NCBI GenBank assembly: GCA_012514615.1
Contig: JAAYZY010000252.1
Coordinates: 1-7,810, forward strand
Direction: 5' to 3'
Length of the DNA: 7,810 bases
DNA from: Chloroflexota bacterium
Lineage (GTDB): Bacteria; Chloroflexota; Anaerolineae; DTPP01
Part shown: positions 1-4,898 of the stretch, piece by piece
How the letters are laid out: each line of letters begins with the position of its first letter
Numbering within the stretch: the stretch's first letter is position 1
The notes under the pieces: generated by a model
Databases searched by the model: none
Told to the model about the DNA's origin: nothing
Seen by the model: the letters and a program-made list of their open reading frames with translations, nothing else
Made by a program: the position numbers and the translations under genes

Positions 1-578
1 AAAGCGGTGAGGGGGCAAAGGGCGCCCACCGGCCGCCCTCGCAAGGTGGCTCCCACGGCCAGGGTAGCGTCATCCACCACGGTCAAACGGCGGCGGGCGG
101 CCACCTCCATGATGGCGTCCATGTCGCAGGGCAGGCCGTAGAGATCCACCGGCAAGAGGGCTTTGGTCCGCGGGGTGATGGCCGCCTCGATGAGGGCTGG
201 GTCCATGTTGAAGGTGCGCGGGTCCACATCGACGAAGACCGGGCGCGCCCCGGTGTGGCTGATGGCAGCCACGGTGGCGTTTTCCGTGTCGGCCACGGTA
301 ATCACTTCGTCGCCCGGGCCCAAGCCGGTGGCCTTGAGAGCTAGGAAGATGGCCGCGTAGCCGCTGCCGCAGGAGACGGCGTATTGAGCGCCCACGAAAC
401 GGGCAAAGGCTTCCTCAAGCGCCTGCACCGGGGCGCCCCGCTCGAACAACCCGCCCTCCACCACGCCCTGGATGGCGCAGTCGATCTCCGGGCGGATGGC
501 GTCGTACTGGGCTCGCAGATCGTACTGCGGCACCACCACGCGGTCGGCTGGCGGTCTAGGCGTAGGTGTCGGGGTCAT
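1..578 (-). CDS. DegT/DnrJ/EryC1/StrS-family PLP protein, C-terminus beyond left edge
   Basis: Seen: 192 complete N-terminal residues on the minus strand, with the reading frame open at the left edge. The fold-type I aminotransferase layout is recognisable: an N-terminal substrate-loop segment (PQYDLRAQYDAIRPEI), the CGSGYAAIFLAL segment, GPGDEVITVADT, PVFVDVDPRTFNMD, DLYGLPCDMDAIMEVA and VVDDATLAVGA. Family members usually aminate keto-sugars or cyclitols with PLP; a minority dehydrate or deoxygenate sugars. Asp170 matches the Asp that contacts the PLP pyridine nitrogen. The usual His/Gln three residues later is Leu173, and the usual SGT phosphate motif is SGY (residues 72-74). The PLP lysine, if present, lies beyond the window. 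The ATG at 578 overlaps the SDR1 gene by 23 nt; the GTG triplet at 539-531 is an alternative start but has no Shine-Dalgarno sequence. Family assignment is firm; the reaction is unknown. Confidence 0.85.
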   Translation of the reverse strand, partial: MTPTPTPRPPADRVVVPQYDLRAQYDAIRPEIDCAIQGVVEGGLFERGAPVQALEEAFARFVGAQYAVSCGSGYAAIFLALKATGLGPGDEVITVADTENATVAAISHTGARPVFVDVDPRTFNMDPALIEAAITPRTKALLPVDLYGLPCDMDAIMEVAARRRLTVVDDATLAVGATLRGRPVGALCPLTA

Positions 579-1356
579 AGGCTACATCCCATCCTTCGTG
601 GCGGATCAGGTCCGAAAGGTCCCAGGCGTAGACCCGCTTGCCGGTGAGGCCGTTGCCGTCCTGCAGGGCCAACCAGACGAGGGCCTCGGTGATGACCACC
701 GGGTCGGCCCAGCGAGCCTGCTCATCCGGCGGCAAGGCGTCGAACTGGGCCTGGGTCATGCTGGTGGGCTTGATGTAGACCCGGCCGCGCTTGCCGCCCG
801 GGGTGATGGTATTGACGGCGATGTTGTGGCCCTGTTCCTTCATCTCCATGGCCAGCGACTTGGTGAAGCCTTCCAGGGCGAACTTGGAAGCGCAGTAGTC
901 GGTCATGGTGGGCGCGGCATTGATGCCGGAGTTGGACGAGACGTTGATGATGCTGCCGCGCCCCTGGGCGATCATGGTGGGCAGGTAAAGCATGCAGGTC
1001 ATGACCACGGCCCGCAGGTTGAGGTTCAGGGTGCGATCCCAGTCGCCCACGGTCATCTCGGCCAAGGGCTTGCGAGGCAAGCGTCCGGCGTTGTTCACCA
1101 GCACGTCCATGCGGCCGTAGCGCTGCAGCGTGCCATCGACCAGGGCTCGCAGGGCGGCGTCGTCGCGCAGATCCACCGCCTGGATGTCGACCTCCAGCCC
1201 TTCGGCGCGGCCCAGGGCCTGGGTGCGTTCCAGTTCCTCCTGGGTTCGGGACACAGCCATCACCCGGGCGCCTTGCCGGGCGTAGGCCAGGGCGATGCCC
1301 TGTCCCCAGCCGCGGCCAGCCCCGGTCACCAGTGCAACCTTGTTCTTGAGCAGCAT
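556..1356 (-). CDS. Classical short-chain dehydrogenase/reductase (SDR1)
   Basis: A 266-residue Rossmann-fold oxidoreductase, normal length for a classical SDR and cytosolic (no signal peptide or membrane segment). Seen: TGAGRGWG at residues 11-18 (dinucleotide binding), Arg37 after beta-2 (in the family this favours NADP(H)), VDL at 61-63 (adenine contact), NNAG at 88-91, Asn113, Ser141 in NVSS, and Tyr154-x-x-x-Lys158. The Asn-Ser-Tyr-Lys tetrad is therefore complete and the enzyme should be active. It is about 69% identical to SDR2 by hand count and shares the C-terminal signatures TGKRVYAWDLSDL and YDPDTYA. The start is supported by GAAGAAGGGATG about 8 nt upstream. The gene follows SDR2 after 45 nt and overlaps the DegT-family gene. 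The substrate is unknown; an alcohol or ketone on a sugar, cyclitol or ring compound is only an inference from the neighbours. Confidence 0.95.
   Translation of the reverse strand: MLLKNKVALVTGAGRGWGQGIALAYARQGARVMAVSRTQEELERTQALGRAEGLEVDIQAVDLRDDAALRALVDGTLQRYGRMDVLVNNAGRLPRKPLAEMTVGDWDRTLNLNLRAVVMTCMLYLPTMIAQGRGSIINVSSNSGINAAPTMTDYCASKFALEGFTKSLAMEMKEQGHNIAVNTITPGGKRGRVYIKPTSMTQAQFDALPPDEQARWADPVVITEALVWLALQDGNGLTGKRVYAWDLSDLIRHEGWDVAYDPDTYA
844..888 (-). repeat. 45-bp exact repeat inside SDR1, matching 1684-1728 in SDR2
   Basis: The 45 bp are identical to 1684-1728, offset exactly 840 bp. The segment encodes the helix after the catalytic YCASK motif (SKFALEGFTKSLAME) in both genes. It is direct evidence of tandem duplication, with constraint or gene conversion keeping the copies alike. 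Confidence 0.9.
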
Positions 1357-1401
1357 CAGCGCATCCCTTCTTCGGTGGTACGCAGAGTCATCCCGGCAGC
1401 C

Positions 1402-2196
1402 CTAGGCGTAGGTGTCGGGGTCGTAGGTCACATCCCAGCCTTGACGGCGGCAGAGATCGGATAGGTCCCAAGCGTAGACCCGCTTGCCGGTGAGGTCCTT
1501 CGAGCCGTGCAGCGCCAGCCAAACGAAGCTCTCGCACAGGTCGATGGGGTCGCCCCACTTGGCCTTCTCTTCGGGGGGCAGGGCGTCGAACTGGGCCTGG
1601 GTCACGCTGGTGGGCTTGATGCGTACACCGCCGCGCTTGCCGCCAGGGGTCACCGCGTTCACGGCGATGTTGTGGTCGTGCAGCTCCATGGCCAGCGACT
1701 TGGTGAAGCCTTCCAGGGCGAACTTGGAGGCGCAGTAGTCTGTCTCCTTCAGGAAGCCCTTCACGGCCGCGCCGGACGAGACGTTGATGATGTGCCCCTC
1801 GCCCTGGGCCAGCATGGTGGGCAGGAAGAGCATACTGGTGAGCACCGGCACCCGCAGGTTGATGTTCAGGGTACGATCCCAGTCGTCCATGGTCATGTCG
1901 GTGAAGTATTTGAGCGGCAGCCGGGCGGCGTTGTTCACCAGCACGTCCATGCGGCCGAACTCCTGCAGAGTCCAGTCAGCCAGGGCGCGCAAAGCGGCCT
2001 CGTCGTGCAGGTCCACTGCTTTGATGACGATGTCCGTGCCCTCGGCGCGGGCGATCTCCCGAGTGCGCTCCAGCTCGGCCAGCGTGCGGGAGATGGCGAT
2101 CACCGTGGCCCCATGGCGTGCGTACATCTGCACCACCCCCTGGCCCAGGCCGCGGCCGGCCCCTGTCACCCATGCAACCTTACCCTTCAGCACCAT
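1402..2196 (-). CDS. Classical short-chain dehydrogenase/reductase (SDR2)
   Basis: A 264-residue SDR, a close paralogue of SDR1. Seen: TGAGRGLG at 11-18, Arg37 (NADP(H)-type), VDL at 61-63, NNAA at 88-91 (the usual final Gly is Ala), Asn113, Ser141 and Tyr154-x-x-x-Lys158, so the catalytic tetrad is intact. The C-terminus repeats TGKRVYAWDLSDL and YDPDTYA from SDR1. Relative to SDR1 it is two residues shorter near residue 172. The reading frame is open far upstream (to 2748), but that part is out of frame with the real SDR3 gene. The ATG at 2196 is chosen because TGAGRGLG then falls at the standard distance from the N-terminus and AGGAG lies 9 nt upstream. The segment around SGAAVKGFLKET (141-152), next to the active site, differs strongly from SDR1 (one match in residues 141-150), which suggests a different substrate. 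Probably co-transcribed with both neighbours. Confidence 0.95.
   Translation of the reverse strand: MVLKGKVAWVTGAGRGLGQGVVQMYARHGATVIAISRTLAELERTREIARAEGTDIVIKAVDLHDEAALRALADWTLQEFGRMDVLVNNAARLPLKYFTDMTMDDWDRTLNINLRVPVLTSMLFLPTMLAQGEGHIINVSSGAAVKGFLKETDYCASKFALEGFTKSLAMELHDHNIAVNAVTPGGKRGGVRIKPTSVTQAQFDALPPEEKAKWGDPIDLCESFVWLALHGSKDLTGKRVYAWDLSDLCRRQGWDVTYDPDTYA
1684..1728 (-). repeat. 45-bp exact repeat inside SDR2, matching 844-888 in SDR1
   Basis: Second copy of the SDR1/SDR2 shared segment, in frame, encoding the post-active-site helix. The corresponding part of SDR3 is clearly diverged. Confidence 0.9.
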
Positions 2197-2205
2197 CGTA
2201 GCACA

Positions 2206-2210
2206 CTCCT
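2206..2210 (-). promoter_or_regulatory. Ribosome binding site of SDR2
   Basis: The minus strand reads AGGAG, within GGAGAGGAG, 9 nt before the ATG at 2196. It settles the start of SDR2 against the longer open frame that runs upstream through SDR3. Confidence 0.8.
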
Positions 2211-2267
2211 CTCCGAATGGGACTCGATCGGCTCGGCCCCTGCGCGGCAAGCCGCCGATCGTCTTGC

Positions 2268-3035
2268 TCAGTCGCCGCGACGCACCTGCTCGGCCAGGTC
2301 CCAGGCATGGACCCGCGCCCCGGTCAGCCCGCGGCCATCCTGCAGGGCCAGGTAGACGAAGGCCGGCCCCAGCAGCATGGAATCGTGCCAGCGGGCCTGT
2401 TCGGCCGGCGGCAGGGCGTCGAACTCCCCTTGGGTCATGCCCGTGGGCTTGATGCGCACCTTCACTGTCTGGCTGCCGGGCGTGATGGTGTTGATCGCGA
2501 CGTTGTGGCCCTGCTCCTGCAGCTCCAGCGCCAAGGCCTTGGTGAAGCCCTCGATGCCAAACTTGGTGGGGGTGAAATCGGTCTCCTGCAAGAAACCCAT
2601 CACCCCCGAACGGGACGAGACGTTGATGATGCTGCCGCGGCCCTGGGCGATCATGGCCGGCAGGAAGAGATGGCACAGCAGCACCGCCGCCCGCAGGTTC
2701 ACCGTCATGGTCAGGTCGAAGTCGGCCATGGTCATCTCGCGGAACCACTTGAGCGGAAGGCGCGCCGCGTTGTTCACCAGCACATCCAAGCGGCCGAAGC
2801 GCTCCAGGGTCCAGGCCGCCAAGGCCCGCACTTCGTCTTCGTGGGCCAGGTTCACCACCCGGGTGGCCACCTGGCCGCCGGCGCCCTGGATGAGCTCAGC
2901 CGTGCGGGCCAGCTCGTCGGCTTCCAAGGCCACCGCAACCACCTGCGCACCCGCGGCCGCCAGCGAACGGGCCACAGACTGGCCCAGGCCACGGCCGGCG
3001 CCGGTCACCAGCGCCACACGCCCGGTCAACCGCAT
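2268..3035 (-). CDS. SDR-fold protein lacking the catalytic tyrosine (SDR3, probable pseudoenzyme)
   Basis: A 255-residue SDR paralogue, first of the three SDR genes to be transcribed. Seen: TGAGRGLG at 11-18, NNAA at 88-91, Asn113, Ser141 and Lys158 are kept, but the YxxxK motif reads F154-T-P-T-K158: the codon at 2576-2574 is TTC, so the proton-donating tyrosine is phenylalanine. The NADP-type Arg37 of SDR1 and SDR2 is Leu37, and the adenine-contact Asp62 is Asn62. The C-terminal YDPDTYA tail of the paralogues is absent; the protein ends shortly after AWDLAEQ. The frame is otherwise clean, so this looks like a maintained gene and not a decaying one. It could be a structural or regulatory partner of SDR1 and SDR2, bind ligand without redox chemistry, or use altered chemistry. 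The start at 3035 rests on AAGGAGG 8 nt upstream; the in-frame ATG at 3068 has none. It follows the VOC gene after 43 nt. Confidence 0.92.
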   Translation of the reverse strand: MRLTGRVALVTGAGRGLGQSVARSLAAAGAQVVAVALEADELARTAELIQGAGGQVATRVVNLAHEDEVRALAAWTLERFGRLDVLVNNAARLPLKWFREMTMADFDLTMTVNLRAAVLLCHLFLPAMIAQGRGSIINVSSRSGVMGFLQETDFTPTKFGIEGFTKALALELQEQGHNVAINTITPGSQTVKVRIKPTGMTQGEFDALPPAEQARWHDSMLLGPAFVYLALQDGRGLTGARVHAWDLAEQVRRGD

Positions 3036-3043
3036 CAGCGCCC

Positions 3044-3050
3044 CCTCCTT
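3044..3050 (-). promoter_or_regulatory. Ribosome binding site of SDR3
   Basis: The minus strand reads AAGGAGG, 8 nt before the ATG at 3035. It is the strongest Shine-Dalgarno match in the window and excludes the upstream in-frame ATG at 3068 as the start. Confidence 0.85.
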
Positions 3051-3078
3051 GCGGCGGGCATCCCCCAACGTCTCAAGG

Positions 3079-3963
3079 CTACGCCGGCTTCCAGGCCCAG
3101 CTGGTGGCGTGGGGCTGGATCAGCTCCACGGTGACGCCGGGTGTGGAGTCGGGGTAGATGAAGGTCTCGAAGCCGTCTGGGGCGTTGAAGATGCGGTCCT
3201 GGAAGACCGAGACGCCGACGCTCTTGAGATGGGCCACATCCGCTTCGATGCTGGTGGTCTGCAAGGCGATGTGCTCGATGCCCTCGCCGTGCTTCTGGAT
3301 GAACTGGTTGACGCGGCGCTGGGGGTTCTTGTTCTCCACCACATGCAGCCAGCAGCGGTTGCCCAACAAAATGCGGGCGTCCACCTGGTCGGTGCCATTC
3401 TGGTCGGTGCGGAAGTCTTGCGCCCGCAGGCCGAACAGCTCTTCGAAACGCTGGCAGGCGGCGCGGCAGTCGTTGACAGCCAAGCCGATGTGCTGAAGCT
3501 GTACGATGCCGGTGGTGGGGCTCAGGGGGCCGCTGGCCGCCGGGTACTGCCAACTGGTGCGGTGAGGTTGGATCAGCTCCACGGTGACGCCGTTGTTGTA
3601 CTCGGGGTAGACAAACGCCTCCCAACCATCGGGAGCGCGGAAGACGCGGCCGCCGAAGAAGGGCACGCCCGCATCCGACACCCGACGCACGTCAGCGAAG
3701 ATGTCGTCCGAAAGGAGGGCGATGTGCTCCAGCCCCTCGCCGTGGCGTTCCACGAACTGGGCCACGCGGGACTGGGGGTTCCAGTTGTGCACCACGTGCA
3801 GCCAGCAGCCGTTGCCCAAGAGGATGCGGCCATCGTGCTGGGTGGGGCCTTGATTGTCGCGGAAGTCTTGCGTCTGAAGCCCGAAGAGGGTGCGGAACTG
3901 CTCGACGGCGCGGTGGTAGTCTCGCACCGCCACGCCGATGTGTTGGACGCCAATGATTGCCAT
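3079..3963 (-). CDS. Two-domain VOC-superfamily protein, methylmalonyl-CoA-epimerase-like halves
   Basis: A 294-residue cytosolic protein built of two homologous vicinal-oxygen-chelate modules, roughly residues 1-140 and 152-294, about 55-60% identical to each other by eye. Each repeats QHIG, RILLGN, CWLHVV, a HGEG(L/I)EHIAL block and GVTVELIQPH. Putative metal ligands are His8, His56, His80 and Glu129 in the first module and His158, His207, His231 and Glu280 in the second. The HGEG-xx-HIA block recalls methylmalonyl-CoA epimerase. In the superfamily, metal-assisted enolate chemistry supports epimerases, glyoxalases, extradiol dioxygenases and fosfomycin-type transferases; fused two-module proteins are also typical of dioxygenases such as HPPD. 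Here both modules keep a ligand set, so one chain could carry two active centres. The ATG at 3963 has AAGGAG 7 nt upstream; extending to 4083 would translate the promoter. First gene of the probable VOC-SDR-DegT operon. Exact reaction unknown. Confidence 0.93.
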   Translation of the reverse strand: MAIIGVQHIGVAVRDYHRAVEQFRTLFGLQTQDFRDNQGPTQHDGRILLGNGCWLHVVHNWNPQSRVAQFVERHGEGLEHIALLSDDIFADVRRVSDAGVPFFGGRVFRAPDGWEAFVYPEYNNGVTVELIQPHRTSWQYPAASGPLSPTTGIVQLQHIGLAVNDCRAACQRFEELFGLRAQDFRTDQNGTDQVDARILLGNRCWLHVVENKNPQRRVNQFIQKHGEGIEHIALQTTSIEADVAHLKSVGVSVFQDRIFNAPDGFETFIYPDSTPGVTVELIQPHATSWAWKPA

Positions 3964-3970
3964 CGCTATT

Positions 3971-3976
3971 CTCCTT
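3971..3976 (-). promoter_or_regulatory. Ribosome binding site of the VOC gene
   Basis: The minus strand reads AAGGAG, 7 nt before the ATG at 3963. It fixes the start directly before the first VOC module and rejects the 40-residue longer reading. Confidence 0.85.
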
Positions 3977-4038
3977 GATGTAGTAGCCGGCCCAACCGGG
4001 GGAAGAACGCCGCCGGCCCATGGGAAGCGCGCACAGCC

Positions 4039-4051
4039 GTCGATTGTCGAC
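4039..4051. promoter_or_regulatory. Palindrome near the predicted transcription start, operator candidate
   Basis: The plus strand reads GTCGA-TTG-TCGAC, a perfect 5-bp inverted repeat around a 3-bp centre. It lies 4-16 bp downstream of the -10 hexamer, across the expected transcription start of the left operon. A dimeric repressor bound here would block initiation. The arms are short and could arise by chance in GC-rich DNA, and no regulator gene is in the window. Confidence 0.3.
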
Positions 4052-4054
4052 TTC

Positions 4055-4083
4055 ATTATAGCATGCCCAGGTAGGGACGTCAA
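4055..4083 (-). promoter_or_regulatory. Sigma-70-type promoter of the VOC-SDR-DegT operon
   Basis: On the minus strand a TTGACG -35 element (4083-4078) is separated by exactly 17 bp from a consensus TATAAT -10 element (4060-4055). The -10 is preceded by TGC, giving the extended TGnTATAAT form. Eleven of twelve hexamer bases match the sigma-70 consensus. Transcription should begin near 4048 and leave a leader of about 85 nt before the VOC start codon. The AT-rich -10 stands out sharply in this GC-rich sequence. It points to strong expression, possibly modulated by the palindrome just downstream. Confidence 0.85.
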
Positions 4084-4320
4084 ACCGCCCGACGCGGGGT
4101 TCGATCAGGCGGAGGCGATGGAGCGGAAGGCTCGCGGGCCCGCCCCACACGGCGGCTGAGTTCGCCGTCGGACGGCCGCCCCCGACACAGAGCTCCCCCA
4201 TCGCGGCCGAGAGCAGCCGGCCGCTGGCCAGGCTCGTTCGAACCAAGCGGTCTGCCTCGCCCCTTGCGCCGCGCCCCCCGGTCAGGCGGGGCGGCCTGGC
4301 GGCCGGCCGGTCGCCGGCAG
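4084..4320. other. Gene-free GC-rich spacer
   Basis: This stretch lies between the end of the DinB-like gene and the left-operon promoter. Several frames stay open but none has a ribosome binding site or a recognisable protein. It holds short GGCC/CCGG palindromes and several weak GC stems, for example GGCGGC near 4160 pairing with GCCGCC further on, but no T-rich run. There is therefore no convincing Rho-independent terminator for the DinB-like gene. Confidence 0.6.
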
Positions 4321-4800
4321 TCAGCGGGGCCAGAGGTGGAGGATGAGGTCCTGGTCAAAGGTGGGCGCTCCGCAGTCGTGGAGCGCCCTCAGGACCTGGG
4401 CGCGGTGGTCGGTGCCGTGGTTCACCAGATGCAGCAGGGCATGCCACCGTGGGCCGAGGAACCCTGGCGGCGTGCCCAGCAGCGCCGCCTCGTCCAGACC
4501 AGCCACGTAGCCGGCCAGGCCAAGGGTTTCAGCCTCCCACAGGGCATGGACGCTCGCCCGGGTGGGGTAGTGCTCCGGGTTGGGCCTGAACTCCCGGGCA
4601 GCAGGGTCGCCCTTCAGGCCGCGCGACCAGCGCCCCAGGGCCCCGGCCACGTGCACCATCTGGTGGCGGATCGAGCCTCGCGAGTAGGGCACCTCAGCTA
4701 CGAACTGCTCGTCTGTGATCTGCATGATGCTTTCCCACAGGCGGCGGTCCAGGGCCTCGTTGGAGGCCACCAGGGTACGGATCATCTGTACGGCAAGCAT
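4321..4800 (-). CDS. DinB/YfiT-like four-helix-bundle protein
   Basis: A 159-residue protein, typical DinB-fold length. Seen: a helical N-terminal half with RHQMVHVAGALGRW (residues 45-58) and a C-terminal HLVNHGTDHRAQVLRAL segment (124-140). Known members hold a divalent metal with three histidines, one in the first motif and two in the NHxxxHR motif. Here the candidates are His46 or His50, His128 and His132. Family members include thiol S-transferases that use bacillithiol or mycothiol, maleylpyruvate isomerase relatives and many stress proteins of unknown function. Conjugation or isomerisation of a reactive intermediate would suit the neighbours, but this is inference. The ATG at 4800 is preceded by GGAAGGTGAAAGG; the internal ATG at residue 6 has no Shine-Dalgarno sequence. 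The gene follows amidohydrolase 1 after 98 nt, interrupted by a strong hairpin, so co-expression may be reduced. Confidence 0.85.
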   Translation of the reverse strand: MLAVQMIRTLVASNEALDRRLWESIMQITDEQFVAEVPYSRGSIRHQMVHVAGALGRWSRGLKGDPAAREFRPNPEHYPTRASVHALWEAETLGLAGYVAGLDEAALLGTPPGFLGPRWHALLHLVNHGTDHRAQVLRALHDCGAPTFDQDLILHLWPR

Positions 4801-4848
4801 GGCCTTTCACCTTCCGTTCGTTGTGCCTGAGCCCCAACCACCCTTGCT

Positions 4849-4888
4849 CGGCATGTCAGAGGCGGGGTCCCCTGCCTCTGACATGCCG
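4849..4888. terminator. Perfect 15-bp hairpin after amidohydrolase 1, terminator or RNA-processing element
   Basis: Arms CGGCATGTCAGAGGC (4849-4863) and GCCTCTGACATGCCG (4874-4888) are exact reverse complements around a 10-nt loop, GGGGTCCCCT, that can pair further. The element starts 10 nt after the amidohydrolase 1 stop codon and ends 48 nt before the DinB-like start. Neither strand has a following T-tract, so it is not a classical Rho-independent terminator. A 3'-end stabiliser that lowers DinB expression, or a binding site, fits equally well. Confidence 0.5.
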
Positions 4889-4898
4889 GGGAACCTTG

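Noticed and set aside
1402..2748. SDR2 read as a 448-residue protein
   Set aside because: The extra N-terminal part is an out-of-frame reading of SDR3. The ribosome binding site and the position of the glycine motif place the start at 2196.
2377..3978. Long plus-strand open frame opposite SDR3 and the VOC gene
   Set aside because: It crosses two real minus-strand genes and their ribosome binding sites, resembles no protein family and is explained by the codon bias of the opposite strand.
3964..4083. N-terminal extension of the VOC protein to 4083
   Set aside because: The extension would cover the promoter and the predicted transcript start, and it contains no VOC sequence.
4230..4255. tRNA-like T-loop sequence (GGTTCGAAC on the minus strand)
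   Set aside because: The flanking bases do not form the 5-bp T-stem, and no acceptor or anticodon arm can be found nearby.
4084..4320. GC-rich stems as a terminator for the DinB-like gene
   Set aside because: The stems are short GGCC/CCGG palindromes expected in such DNA, and none is followed by a T-run.
4849..4888. Hairpin as the terminal repeat of an insertion sequence or MITE
   Set aside because: There is no transposase, no second copy in the window and no visible target-site duplication. The two arms are only 10 nt apart.
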